Notes under the pieces: generated by a model
What the model saw: the letters and a program-made list of their open reading frames with translations, nothing else
Told to the model about the DNA's origin: nothing
Database searches by the model: none
Program-made: the position numbers and the translations under genes
NCBI RefSeq assembly: GCF_022009635.1
Contig: NZ_CP091716.1
Span: 3,053,001 to 3,117,000, forward strand
Origin: Variovorax paradoxus
Lineage (GTDB): Bacteria > Pseudomonadota > Gammaproteobacteria > Burkholderiales > Burkholderiaceae_C
Reading direction: 5' to 3'
Length of the DNA stretch: 64,000 nucleotides
Shown here: piece after piece, positions 41,590 through 49,743 of the stretch
Numbering within the stretch: the first letter of the stretch is position 1
Layout of the letters: every line of letters starts with the position of its first letter

Positions 41590-41661
41590 TTTGTCTCTGA
41601 AACACCCTATATGTTTCCCTGCCAAGTCGTGCCGCTTGTCCGCGAGGACTGAGCGGCGTTC

Positions 41662-41678
41662 GCTACAGATTTTGTAGC
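41662..41678 (+). promoter_or_regulatory. Small hairpin in the thrS-infC gap
   Basis: GCTACA and TGTAGC pair around GATTT, just before the infC ribosome site GAAGG at 41686-41690. It could take part in infC translation control. The hairpin is weak. Confidence 0.35.
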
Positions 41679-41699
41679 AAATTTTGAAGGATTCTGACC

Positions 41700-42311
41700 A
41701 TCGCTACTGCATTTCGCGACCGCCGCCACCGCGAGGAACGCCAACACCGCCTGAACCGGGAAATCATGGCCCCGGAAGTCCGCCTGATCGGCCCGGATAA
41801 CGAGCAATTGGGTGTCGTGAGTCTTGCCGAGGCCTTGCGCCTTGCCGGTGAGCAGGACGTGGATCTGGTGGAGGTCGTTGCTGCGGCCAACCCACCGGTG
41901 TGCCGCCTGATCGAGTACGGCAAGTTCAAGTACCACGAGCAGAAGAAGGCGGCCGAGGCGAAGTCGAAGCAGAAGGTCATCGAGGTCAAGGAAATCAAGT
42001 TCCGGCCCGGTACCGACGATGGCGACTACAACATCAAGATGCGCAACATCAAGCGCTTTCTTGAGGACGGCGACAAATGCAAGATCACGCTGCGCTTCCG
42101 TGGCCGCGAGATCACGCACCAGGAGCTGGGTCTGGCACTGCTGCAGCGCATTCGCGACGAACTGGGCGACCTGATCATGGTCGAGCAGTTCCCGAAGCTC
42201 GAAGGCCGGCAGATGATCATGATGATCGCGCCGGGGCGCAAGAAGGCCGGTGGCGGTGCGCCGAAGCCCGCGGCAGACGCGGCGCCGGCGGCAACGCCCG
42301 CCACGGCCTGA
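41700..42311 (+). CDS. infC: Translation initiation factor IF-3, with a non-canonical ATC start
   Basis: The conserved IF-3 N-terminus ([16 protein letters not shown]) begins before the first ATG at 41766. An in-frame TGA at 41685-41687 leaves only AGG, ATT, CTG, ACC and ATC as codons before the conserved region. The ATC at 41700 lies 9 nt after GAAGG and gives 203 residues. A rare start is the rule for infC: IF-3 rejects AUU/AUC-type starts, so it represses its own translation. The linker and C-terminal domain ([36 protein letters not shown]) are intact. The C-terminal tail is Ala/Pro-rich. Confidence 0.9.
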   Translation: MATAFRDRRHREERQHRLNREIMAPEVRLIGPDNEQLGVVSLAEALRLAGEQDVDLVEVVAAANPPVCRLIEYGKFKYHEQKKAAEAKSKQKVIEVKEIKFRPGTDDGDYNIKMRNIKRFLEDGDKCKITLRFRGREITHQELGLALLQRIRDELGDLIMVEQFPKLEGRQMIMMIAPGRKKAGGGAPKPAADAAPAATPATA

Positions 42312-42462
42312 GGGCTGCGGTAGAGAGGTTTTGAAGGGATTTCGCCTTTGCCGGCGCTTCGCAAGAAGGGCAGGCAAGGGCGGGATAAAGAAGTGTCTCG
42401 GGGCCAACAAGTCCGTGGAGCATCCATGGCGCCTCACGAGCACAAACTAAAGGAGCATTCAC

Positions 42463-42666
42463 ATGCCCAAAATGAAGACCAAGAGCAGCGCGAAAAAACG
42501 TTTCCGCGTTCGTCCCGGTGGCACCGTCAAGCGCGGTCAAGCCTTCAAGCGTCACATCTTGACGAAGAAGACCACCAAGAACAAGCGTCACCTGCGTGGT
42601 GCAGTCGCAGTGCACGAAACCAACATGGTTTCTGTCGCCGCCATGCTGCCCGGTCGTGGCATTTAA
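42463..42666 (+). CDS. rpmI: 50S ribosomal protein L35
   Basis: The 67-residue basic protein starts [20 protein letters not shown] and has the L35 signature [12 protein letters not shown], then [25 protein letters not shown] lies 8 nt upstream. It lies between infC (152 nt upstream) and rplT (24 nt downstream). The infC-rpmI gap is long enough to hold a leader structure for L20-mediated repression, known in E. coli, but I could not identify the L20 pseudoknot here. Confidence 0.97.
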   Translation: MPKMKTKSSAKKRFRVRPGGTVKRGQAFKRHILTKKTTKNKRHLRGAVAVHETNMVSVAAMLPGRGI

Positions 42667-42690
42667 CTCAGACGAACAAGGAGTACACAC

Positions 42691-43050
42691 ATGCCTCGCG
42701 TCAAACGTGGTGTAACGGCTCGCGCCCGCCACAAGAAAGTTCTCGCACTCGCCAAGGGTTTCCGCGGTCGCCGCGGCAATGTCTTCCGCATCGCCAAACA
42801 GGCGGTGATGAAGGCAGGCCAATACGCCTACCGTGACCGCCGTACCAAGAAGCGCGTGTTCCGTCAGCTGTGGATCGCGCGTATCAACGCCGCCTCGCGT
42901 GAACTGGGCCTGACCTACAGCCAGTTCGCCAACGGTATCCGCAAGGCCGGTATCGAGATCGACCGCAAGATGCTTGCGGACATCGCCGTGCACGACAAGG
43001 CCGCATTTGCCGGCATCGTGGAGCAGGTCAAGGCCAAGCTGGCTGCTTGA
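42691..43050 (+). CDS. rplT: 50S ribosomal protein L20
   Basis: The 119-residue basic protein starts [30 protein letters not shown], with the L20 signature [30 protein letters not shown], then [20 protein letters not shown]. It binds 23S rRNA early in assembly and in E. coli represses the rpmI-rplT messages. GGAG precedes the ATG. It lies 24 nt after rpmI and is followed by a two-hairpin region before pheS. Confidence 0.97.
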
Positions 43051-43060
43051 TTCTGCACAG

Positions 43061-43141
43061 CAGGCTGCCGCCTTCGGGCGGCCTCCTGCGCCCACGGCTC
43101 AAGGGCTGGCGCTTGAAAAGGCTCCAGCTCTTTTTTATTTC
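43061..43141 (+). terminator. Hairpin pair and terminator-like structure between rplT and pheS
   Basis: A stable hairpin (CAGG, GCCGCC, loop TTCG, GGCGGC, CCTG at 43061-43088) is followed by a second one, AGGGCTGG at 43102-43109 with CCAGCTCT at 43124-43131, then a T-run to 43140. It lies 22 nt before the pheS start codon. It may terminate part of the message, so that pheST is made at a lower level than the ribosomal proteins, or it may be a second attenuator. Confidence 0.65.
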
Positions 43142-43162
43142 CCCTCGAAGATTTTTGTTGCT

Positions 43163-44239
43163 ATGAACGAGTTGGACTCCCTTGTCGACACCGCACGCGC
43201 CGCCTTCGCCGAAGCGAAAACGCCCGCAGAGCTCGAAAACGCCAAGGCCCAGTTCCTCGGCAAGTCGGGCCGCATCACCGAGCTGATGAAGGGCATGGCC
43301 GCGCTGAGTGTCGAAGAGAAGAAGTCCCGCGGCGCCGCGATCAACGTGGCCAAGCAGGCCATCGAGGCCGCACTGACCGACCGCCGCCAGCAATTGGCCG
43401 ACGAAGAGCTCTCCCTGCAGCTGCGCGCCGAGGCCCTCGACGTGAGCCTGCCGGGCCGCCGCCGCATCCCGGGCGGCCTGCACCCCGTGAGCCGCACGCT
43501 TGAGCGCATCGAGGAAATCTTCTCGAGCATGGGTTTCGACGTGGCCGACGGCCCCGAAGTCGAGAGCGACTGGCACAGCTTCACCTCGCTCAACAACCCG
43601 CCGAACCATCCTGCGCGCTCGATGCAGGACACCTTCTACGTCGACATCAACGGCGACGACGGCATTCCCTACAACCTGCGTCCGCACACCAGCCCGATGC
43701 AGGTGCGCTATGCGCATCAGCACATCAAAAAGTACGCCGCCGAATTCGCGGCCGCCGCGGCCGACACCACCGGCACCTTGAAGGCGCCCGAGATCCGCGT
43801 GATCGCGCCGGGCCGCACGTACCGCGTGGACAGCGATGCCACCCATTCGCCCATGTTCCACCAGTGCGAAGGCCTCTGGCTTGGCGAGAACGTGAGCTTC
43901 AAGGACCTGAAGGTCGTCTTCACCGACTTCTGCCGCACGTTCTTCGAGCGCGACGACCTCGTGCTGCGCTTCCGCCCGAGCTTCTTCCCGTTCACCGAAC
44001 CCAGCGCCGAGATCGACATCCAGTTCGCGAGCGGCCCGCTGGCCGGCCGCTGGCTCGAAGTTTCGGGCTCCGGCCAGGTGCACCCGAACGTGGTGCGCAA
44101 CATGGGGCTCGACCCGGAGCGCTACATCGGCTTCGCCTTCGGCATGGGCCCCGACCGGCTCACCATGCTGCGCTACGGCGTGAACGACCTGCGCCTGTTC
44201 TTCGACGGCGACCTGCGTTTCCTCTCGCAGTTCCAGTGA
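43163..44239 (+). CDS. pheS: Phenylalanyl-tRNA synthetase alpha subunit
   Basis: The start is taken at the ATG at 43163 ([19 protein letters not shown]), giving 358 residues. The N-terminal coiled coil binds tRNA-Phe. The class II core has motif 1 ([23 protein letters not shown]), the HPAR region ([17 protein letters not shown]), motif 2 ([22 protein letters not shown]) and motif 3 ([17 protein letters not shown]). With PheT it forms the (alpha-beta)2 enzyme. Its start lies after a terminator-like hairpin, and pheT follows 41 nt downstream. Confidence 0.98.
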   Translation: MNELDSLVDTARAAFAEAKTPAELENAKAQFLGKSGRITELMKGMAALSVEEKKSRGAAINVAKQAIEAALTDRRQQLADEELSLQLRAEALDVSLPGRRRIPGGLHPVSRTLERIEEIFSSMGFDVADGPEVESDWHSFTSLNNPPNHPARSMQDTFYVDINGDDGIPYNLRPHTSPMQVRYAHQHIKKYAAEFAAAAADTTGTLKAPEIRVIAPGRTYRVDSDATHSPMFHQCEGLWLGENVSFKDLKVVFTDFCRTFFERDDLVLRFRPSFFPFTEPSAEIDIQFASGPLAGRWLEVSGSGQVHPNVVRNMGLDPERYIGFAFGMGPDRLTMLRYGVNDLRLFFDGDLRFLSQFQ

Positions 44240-44280
44240 GCCCCCTCCATACATAGAAAAACCAGATCGAGATCGAAGAG

Positions 44281-46722
44281 ATGCAATTCCCGGAATCCTG
44301 GCTGCGCGAGTTCTGCAACCCGCCCCTCGGCAGCGCCGAACTGGCCGAAACGCTCACCATGGGCGGCTTCGAGGTCGAAGAGCGCCGCCCGGTCGCGCCG
44401 CCTTTCACGCGCATCGTGGTCGGAGAAATCAAGGAAGCAGTGCAGCACCCGAACGCCGACCGCCTGCGCGTATGCCAGGTCGACGCGGGGCAGGGCGCTT
44501 TGCTCAATATCGTATGCGGCGCGCCCAATGCGCGCGTCGGCATCAAGGTGCCTTGCGCGCTCGTCGGCGCTGAACTGCCGCCGGGTGAAGACGGCAAGCC
44601 CTTCCTCATCAAGTTGGGCAAGCTGCGCGGCGTCGAGAGCCAGGGCATGCTGTGCTCGGCGCGCGAACTGCACCTGAGCGAAGACCACGGCGGCCTGCTC
44701 GAGCTCGCGGCCGATGCGCCGATCGGCGCCGACGTGCGTGATGTGCTCAAGCTCGACGATGCGCTGCTCACCCTCAAGCTCACGCCCAACCTGGCGCACG
44801 GCCTGAGCGTCTACGGCGTGGCGCGCGAACTCGCGGCGCTCACCGGCGCGCCGCTCAAGACGCCGGCCATCGCGCCGGTGGCCACCTCGTTCAGCGACGT
44901 GTTGCCAGTGAAGGTCGAAGCGCCCGAGCTTTGCGGCCGTTTCTCGGGCCGTATCGTGCGCGGCGTCGACACCAAGGTCGCCACGCCGGCATGGATGGTC
45001 GAGCGCCTTGCGCGCTGCGGCCAGCGCAGCGTGACGCCGCTGGTCGACATCTCGAACTACGTGATGTTCGAGTACGGCCAGCCCAGCCACATCTTCGACC
45101 TCGACAAGATCCACGGCGGCCTCACGGTGCGCTGGGGCAAGGCGGGCGAACAGCTCAAGCTGCTCAATGGCACGACCATCACGGTGGACGACAAGGTCGG
45201 CGTGATCGCCGACGACCGCGAAGTCGAATCGCTCGCCGGCATCATGGGCGGCGACGCCACGTCCGTCTCGGACGACACGCGCAACATCTACGTCGAGGCT
45301 GCGTTCTGGTGGCCCGCCGCGGTGCAGGGGCGTTCGCGCCGCTTCAATTTCTCGACCGACGCAGGCCATCGCTACGAGCGCGGCGTCGATCCGAGCCGCA
45401 CGGTGCAGATCATCGAGCGCATCACGCAGCTGATCGTCGAAATCTGCGGCGGCCAGGCCGGTGCGATGGACGACCAGAAGCTGGACGTGCCCGAGGCCGT
45501 GCCCGTCACGCTGCGCGTGGCGCGCGCAGCTCGCGTGATCGGCATGCCGCTCACGCAGGCGCAATGCGCCGACGCGCTGAACCGGCTGGGCTTTGCCATC
45601 ACCGAAGGCGAAGGCACGCTGACCGTGACCCCGCCGCCGCACCGCTTCGACCTGCTCATCGAAGAAGACCTGATCGAAGAGGTCGCGCGCCTGATCGGCT
45701 TCAACAACCTGCCGACCACCGCGCCGCTCGCGCCCATCACGGCCCGCGTGCGGCCCGAGGCGCAACGCGGCCGCTTCGCTGTGCGCCGCGCCGTCGCGGC
45801 GCTGGGCTACCAGGAGACGATCAACTTCAGTTTCGTCGAGGCGCACTGGGAGCAGGACCTTGCCGGCAATGCCAACCCGATCAAGCTGCTGAACCCGATC
45901 GCCAGCCAGATGAGCATGATGCGCTCGTCGCTGCTGGGTTCGCTGCTGCAGGTGCTCAAGTTCAACCTCGACCGGAAGGCGCCGCGCGTGCGCGTGTTCG
46001 AGCTGGGGCGCGTCTATCTGCGCGACGACAGCGTTGCCACCACCGACAGCACCGTGCGCGGCGTTCACCAGCCGATGCGCGTGGCGGGCCTCGCCTGGGG
46101 TGACGCCGATGAATCGCGCTGGGATGGCAAGCCCGAGCGCATCGACTTCTATGACGTCAAGGGCGACGTCGAGGCGCTGCTCGCGCCGCTGGTGCCGAGC
46201 TTCGAGGCGGCAGAGCATCCCGCACTGCACCCGGGCCGTTCGGCGCGCGTGCTGGTCGACGGCAAGGCCGTCGGCTTCGTCGGCGAACTGCATCCGCGCT
46301 GGCGCCAGAAGTGGGACTTCGCCCAGGCGCCGGTTCTGTTCGAGCTCGATCTCGATGCCGTGACCGCGCGCCCCGTGCCCGTGGCGCAGTCGGTGCCCAA
46401 GCACCAGGCCGTCGAGCGCGATATTGCCGTCGTCGTGGCTGAAGCCGTCACGCACGACGCGCTGATGCAGACCATCCGCGCGGCCACGGCTGCGCAGGGC
46501 CTGTTGCGCGATGCGACGCTGTTCGACATCTACCGTCCTCAACCGCTGCGCGATGGCGCGGTGGCCGCGCCCGGTGCGCTGGCACAGGGCGAGAAGAGCA
46601 TGGCGGTGCGCCTGAGCTTCCAGAGCGACAGCGCCACGCTGACGGACGAGCAGGTCGAGCCTGCTGTGCGCGCCATCGTCGAACAATTGGGCGCCAAGCT
46701 CGGCGGCCGCTTGAGGGGGTGA
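44281..46722 (+). CDS. pheT: Phenylalanyl-tRNA synthetase beta subunit
   Basis: The 813-residue protein starts MQFPESWLREFCNPPLGSAEL. An EMAP/OB-type tRNA-binding domain spans about 40-150 (VGEIKEAVQHPNADRLRVCQVD). The B3/B4 editing domain has VTPLVDISNYVMFEYGQPSHIFD, which edits Tyr-tRNA-Phe. The B5 domain, a degenerate class II core, and a C-terminal FDX-ACB domain (PKHQAVERDIAVVVAEAVTHDALMQTI) follow. It completes the enzyme with PheS. The stop codon overlaps ATG codons of ihfA (46720-46724). Confidence 0.98.
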   Translation: MQFPESWLREFCNPPLGSAELAETLTMGGFEVEERRPVAPPFTRIVVGEIKEAVQHPNADRLRVCQVDAGQGALLNIVCGAPNARVGIKVPCALVGAELPPGEDGKPFLIKLGKLRGVESQGMLCSARELHLSEDHGGLLELAADAPIGADVRDVLKLDDALLTLKLTPNLAHGLSVYGVARELAALTGAPLKTPAIAPVATSFSDVLPVKVEAPELCGRFSGRIVRGVDTKVATPAWMVERLARCGQRSVTPLVDISNYVMFEYGQPSHIFDLDKIHGGLTVRWGKAGEQLKLLNGTTITVDDKVGVIADDREVESLAGIMGGDATSVSDDTRNIYVEAAFWWPAAVQGRSRRFNFSTDAGHRYERGVDPSRTVQIIERITQLIVEICGGQAGAMDDQKLDVPEAVPVTLRVARAARVIGMPLTQAQCADALNRLGFAITEGEGTLTVTPPPHRFDLLIEEDLIEEVARLIGFNNLPTTAPLAPITARVRPEAQRGRFAVRRAVAALGYQETINFSFVEAHWEQDLAGNANPIKLLNPIASQMSMMRSSLLGSLLQVLKFNLDRKAPRVRVFELGRVYLRDDSVATTDSTVRGVHQPMRVAGLAWGDADESRWDGKPERIDFYDVKGDVEALLAPLVPSFEAAEHPALHPGRSARVLVDGKAVGFVGELHPRWRQKWDFAQAPVLFELDLDAVTARPVPVAQSVPKHQAVERDIAVVVAEAVTHDALMQTIRAATAAQGLLRDATLFDIYRPQPLRDGAVAAPGALAQGEKSMAVRLSFQSDSATLTDEQVEPAVRAIVEQLGAKLGGRLRG

Positions 46723-46727
46723 TGAGA

Positions 46728-47105
46728 ATGAATGCTGCCGATTTCACGCTCGAGGCTCTAGAAACGCCTGCGCTGACCAAGGCGCATCTGGCCGACCTGC
46801 TGTTCGAGCAGATCGGCCTGAACAAGCGTGAGTCCAAGGACATGGTCGAGGCGTTCTTCGAGCTCGTGGCGAACAGCCTGATCGAAGGCACGGACGTGAA
46901 GATCTCGGGCTTCGGCAACTTCCAGATCCGCGTGAAGGCGCCGCGCCCTGGTCGCAATCCGCGCACCGGCGAAGCCATTCCGATCGGCGAGCGCCGCGTG
47001 GCCACGTTCCACGCGAGCGCCAAGCTCAAGGAGCAGATTCACGGCAACATCGACCCGCAGGCCGCTGGTACGACCGAGGTCGAGTGGAGCCTTGGCACCG
47101 AGTGA
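46728..47105 (+). CDS. ihfA: Integration host factor alpha subunit
   Basis: Three starts are possible (GTG 46719, ATG 46722, ATG 46728). The ATG at 46728 has GAGGGGG 8 nt upstream and gives 125 residues. The protein has the IHF/HU fold LTKAHLADLLFEQIGLNKRESKDMVEAFFELV and the beta-arm signature ISGFGNFQIRVKAPRPGRNPRTGEAIPI. The C-terminal tail after 110 is longer than in E. coli IHF-alpha. It bends DNA in recombination and transcription. The coupling to pheT is standard; a MerR-type gene follows. Confidence 0.96.
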   Translation: MNAADFTLEALETPALTKAHLADLLFEQIGLNKRESKDMVEAFFELVANSLIEGTDVKISGFGNFQIRVKAPRPGRNPRTGEAIPIGERRVATFHASAKLKEQIHGNIDPQAAGTTEVEWSLGTE

Positions 47106-47177
47106 ATGAATAGTGCTTGGTGCTGTGCGCTTGCGTAGAGTAATCTCTAAGGTTTCCCGCGCACAGTCTTGATTTCA

Positions 47178-47645
47178 ATGGAGAAAACGCTCCCGCCGAT
47201 TCCTGTCAAACGCTACTTCACCATCGGTGAGGTCGGCGAACTTTGCGGCGTCAAGCCGCACGTGCTGCGCTATTGGGAGCAGGAGTTCACGCAACTGCGG
47301 CCCATGAAGCGGCGCGGCAACCGTCGCTACTACCAGCACCACGAAGTGCTGATGATTCGCCGCATCCGCGACCTGCTCTACGACCAGGGCTTCACCATCA
47401 GCGGTGCGCGCAACAAGCTGCAGGAACTGGTGCAGGGCGAGCGTGACCGGCGCAAGGCCGGTGAGTTGCCGCTCGAGGGCATGGAAGCGATCGAGATCGA
47501 GCAGGAAGAATTCGACGCGGCCGTGCAAGATGCGCCGGCAACTGTGGCGGCCGTCTCTGCCCCGAAATCGGTCGATCTGTCGCAGCTGCTGAACCTTCGG
47601 CGCGAACTCTTTGAAATTCGTGAGCTGCTGACCGTCGGACACTGA
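47178..47645 (+). CDS. MerR family transcriptional regulator
   Basis: The start is taken at the ATG at 47178 (MEKTLPPIPVKRYFTIGEVGEL), giving 155 residues. The N-terminal winged helix reads RYFTIGEVGELCGVKPHVLRYWEQEFTQLRPMKRRGNRRYYQHHEVLMIRRIRDLLYDQGFTISGARNKL (read here as the MerR HTH and wing), followed by an acidic linker and a C-terminal helix (LLNLRRELFEIRELL). It belongs to the short, metal-site-free MerR proteins routinely found after ihfA in beta-proteobacteria. No target is known to me. tRNA-Pro follows 26 nt downstream. Confidence 0.9.
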   Translation: MEKTLPPIPVKRYFTIGEVGELCGVKPHVLRYWEQEFTQLRPMKRRGNRRYYQHHEVLMIRRIRDLLYDQGFTISGARNKLQELVQGERDRRKAGELPLEGMEAIEIEQEEFDAAVQDAPATVAAVSAPKSVDLSQLLNLRRELFEIRELLTVGH

Positions 47646-47671
47646 ATTTTCATAGCTATAATCGAGAGCTT

Positions 47672-47748
47672 CGGTGTGTGGCGCAGCCTGGTAGCGCACT
47701 TGCATGGGGTGCAAGGGGTCGAAGGTTCGAATCCTTTCACACCGACCA
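47672..47748 (+). tRNA. tRNA-Pro (anticodon GGG)
   Basis: The 77-nt sequence folds as a cloverleaf: acceptor CGGTGTG with CACACCG, D arm GCGC/GCGC, anticodon arm CTTGC-ATGGGGT-GCAAG with anticodon GGG, T arm AAGG-TTCGAAT-CCTT, and an encoded CCA end. It reads the proline codons CCC and CCU. It lies between merR and a strong terminator, at the border of the conjugative-element region. Confidence 0.97.
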
Positions 47749-47765
47749 AAAACAGTAGTTAGATC

Positions 47766-47799
47766 AACGGGTCAGAGCCACAAGCTCTGACCCGTTTTT
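47766..47799 (+). terminator. Intrinsic terminator after tRNA-Pro
   Basis: AACGGGTCAGAGC and GCTCTGACCCGTT form a perfect 13-bp stem around CACAA and are followed by T residues. It ends the tRNA transcript and perhaps the whole operon. Confidence 0.9.
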
Positions 47800-48161
47800 C
47801 TTTGTGCCTGACAAATGAAATGGGCTTCTGGCAAGCCCATCTGTTTCCGGCTTTCGTTGCGCCGTGCGCATGCCTATTTCGAATGGGCTACGACCTCGAC
47901 TTTTGACGGCAAGCCGAACCGAGTGGGTACCGGCTTTCCAGCAGGCATGAAAAATGTCCGCTGTCAAGTCTTCCATGCAGACATGCAGCGGGGCAAAAGG
48001 TCTTATGGGGTAGTAGGTTAGGCTAGATTTCAGCCGTTGTGTGCTCTTGCTGCTTTTCGAGCTAGGTGTCGCATAGGCGCTTCGCGGTGGTAAGCGCAAG
48101 GGCACCGCAGCAGGCAAGGTCGCATCGGTCGTCATAGTCCTGCACTCCCAGAAAGCTCCTC
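47800..48161. other. Intergenic border region between tRNA-Pro and the conjugative module
   Basis: I see no supported gene. The stretch holds a hairpin near 47818-47840 (ATGGGCT and AAGCCCAT) and the candidate att core at 47947. It is where chromosomal DNA should give way to the conjugative element, but the exact border is not visible without the other end. Confidence 0.5.
47947..47954 (-). other. Candidate attachment core (TTTTTCAT on the minus strand)
   Basis: As I recall, Tn4371-family elements insert at TTTTTCAT and the end next to trbI carries one copy. This 8-mer lies 274 nt beyond the DUF2274 stop, as expected for that end. The same 8-mer also occurs elsewhere in the window (for example within the terminator near 10804), so alone it is weak evidence. 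Confidence 0.3.
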
Positions 48162-48191
48162 AAAAGCGAAAGCGCAGCCAGTGGGCTGCGC
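48162..48191 (-). terminator. Intrinsic terminator of the trb operon
   Basis: On the minus strand GCGCAGCC and GGCTGCGC pair around CACT and are followed by TTTCGCTTTT. It lies 37 nt past the DUF2274 stop and closes the transfer operon. Confidence 0.8.
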
Positions 48192-48227
48192 CTTCTTGGT
48201 GAGTGGATGGCGGATACGCCCGCATCG

Positions 48228-48473
48228 TCAACCCGACTTCGGCGGTGCGGCCTTGCTCCCGCTTCCCTTCCTGAATCCCCGATCCCCCGCCATGAACGCC
48301 TCCAGCATGTGCGGAATCAACGTCGTCGCATCGACCGCTTTGCCGTATGCCTGCGCGTGCAACGCGGCGTAGCGGTCGAGGTCGGCTTTCAGGCTGGCCG
48401 GGCAAGCGAAGGTCAGCTTCACATTCTCGGTCTTGGGCAGCGGCCCGAGCCGCAGCCTCTTGGTCGCGCTCAT
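48228..48473 (-). CDS. DUF2274 family protein of the conjugative module
   Basis: The 81-residue basic protein starts MSATKRLRLGPLPKTENVKL, then TFACPASLKADLDRYAALHA and VDATTLIPHMLEAFMAGDRGF. The pattern resembles small ribbon-helix-helix or DNA-binding proteins; the family has no assigned function and is found right after trbI in Tn4371-like elements. Its ATG overlaps the trbI stop (TCAT at 48470-48473). It is the last gene of the operon before a terminator. Confidence 0.88.
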   Translation of the reverse strand: MSATKRLRLGPLPKTENVKLTFACPASLKADLDRYAALHAQAYGKAVDATTLIPHMLEAFMAGDRGFRKGSGSKAAPPKSG

Positions 48474-49741
48474 CGCATTGCACCCCGATTGAAGAACAGT
48501 GGCTGGTACGGCCGCAACACCAGATCGCGATTGACGATGATCCGCACCGGCAGGCCCGGCCGTTCGGTCAGCGTCGGCTGGATGTTCATGTTGCGCCGGA
48601 TCATCTCCTGGCCGACCTGGTTGATGCTGTCCTGCGCGCTGTCGCGTCCGGCGATCACGATCCGGTTGCCGTTCTGCCGGTTCTCCGGCGCGGCCAACTC
48701 GGCACCCACGCCCAGCAACGTGGTCAACGCCGCACCCGCGAAGACGCGATCCCAGTGCCAATCGACGCCATCCTCCAGGCCGGCGTAACCGGCCGGGTCG
48801 GTGCCCGCGAGGTTGTCGAGCTTCAGCGAAGACGTGTCCGGCAGGATGACGCGGTTCCACACCACCTGCACGCGGCTCTGCCCGTAGCTCACCTGGCTGT
48901 TGTATTTGCCCAGGATGCGCGAGCCTTGGGGGATCAGCAGAAACTTGCCCGTGGCCGTGTCGTAGACCGGCTCCGTCACCGTGACGATCACGTCGCCCGG
49001 CAAGTCCGACTTGATGCCCGTCACCAGCGCCCCGGCGATCACCGTTCCCGCCATGACCTGATACGGCGAGACCGGCATTTGCAGATTGCCGGAGTTGCGG
49101 GTTTCCGTAGAACCGCCTTTCAGGAACGCCTCTTTCTGGTCTTGCCGGTTCTGCACCGCGGTGGGGTCGGCAGGCTGGGCCGCCGTCGAGGCTGGCCCGG
49201 CGGCCAGCGGGTCGAAGCCGGCCAAGGCGCTGCCAGGCGCAACCGCAGCGGCTTGCGCTGTTCCCGGTGCGGCGGCCTTGCCCTGGTTGCCCGAGCGGAA
49301 GAACACCGACGAACCCGCCGCCGCATCAGCCTCCTTGCGCCGTGCATCCTCCGGGTCGTGCCCCGGTGGCGCATACGTCGGCGTCACCGGCTGCTGCGAC
49401 TTCACGATGGCCGGGCCGAGATCGCCCGGCAGCGGCGGCCCCAGCTCGGGCACCTTCGGCGGCAGCTTCGAGTAGTCGGCCGGCAGGCCATCCAGCCCTT
49501 CGGACTTCGACACGCGATCGACGTTGTACAGCTCGGTCTGCTCGCCCGCGCCACGCCGATGCGGCTGCAATGACCAGATCGTGGCCCCCAGCACGGCGAC
49601 CGACAGGCCGCCGACGAGGATGGCCAGCGTGCGCCGGTTCAAGCGTGTGACCGGACGCGGCTGGGCGCGCAGCGCCACCGCCTCGGGTGCTACCTTGCCC
49701 GCCTGCGGCGCGGCGAGGTCAGGAGTGTCGTCCTGGCTCAT
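48470..49741 (-). CDS. trbI: Conjugal transfer protein TrbI (VirB10-like)
   Basis: The 423-residue protein has one membrane helix after a short cytoplasmic start (LNRRTLAILVGGLSVAVLGATIW, about 35-57), a Pro-rich periplasmic linker, and the VirB10/TrbI C-terminal domain with YQVMAGTVIAGALVTGIKSDLPGDVIVTVTEPVYDTATGKFLLIPQGSRILGKY and QTQVVWNR-type strands. It spans both membranes and links the energy components to the outer-membrane core of the type IV secretion channel. Its start is 2 nt after the trbG stop. Confidence 0.95.
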   Translation of the reverse strand: MSQDDTPDLAAPQAGKVAPEAVALRAQPRPVTRLNRRTLAILVGGLSVAVLGATIWSLQPHRRGAGEQTELYNVDRVSKSEGLDGLPADYSKLPPKVPELGPPLPGDLGPAIVKSQQPVTPTYAPPGHDPEDARRKEADAAAGSSVFFRSGNQGKAAAPGTAQAAAVAPGSALAGFDPLAAGPASTAAQPADPTAVQNRQDQKEAFLKGGSTETRNSGNLQMPVSPYQVMAGTVIAGALVTGIKSDLPGDVIVTVTEPVYDTATGKFLLIPQGSRILGKYNSQVSYGQSRVQVVWNRVILPDTSSLKLDNLAGTDPAGYAGLEDGVDWHWDRVFAGAALTTLLGVGAELAAPENRQNGNRIVIAGRDSAQDSINQVGQEMIRRNMNIQPTLTERPGLPVRIIVNRDLVLRPYQPLFFNRGAMR

Positions 49742-49743
49742 GG

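Noticed and set aside
41766-41768. ATG at 41766 as infC start
   Set aside because: It would delete the conserved HRLNREI segment of IF-3 and lacks a well-spaced ribosome site.
47672-47748. tRNA-Pro as insertion site of the conjugative element
   Set aside because: No repeat of the tRNA 3' end is seen within the window, and Tn4371-like elements are not known to me to use tRNA genes; it stays undecided until the other end is known.
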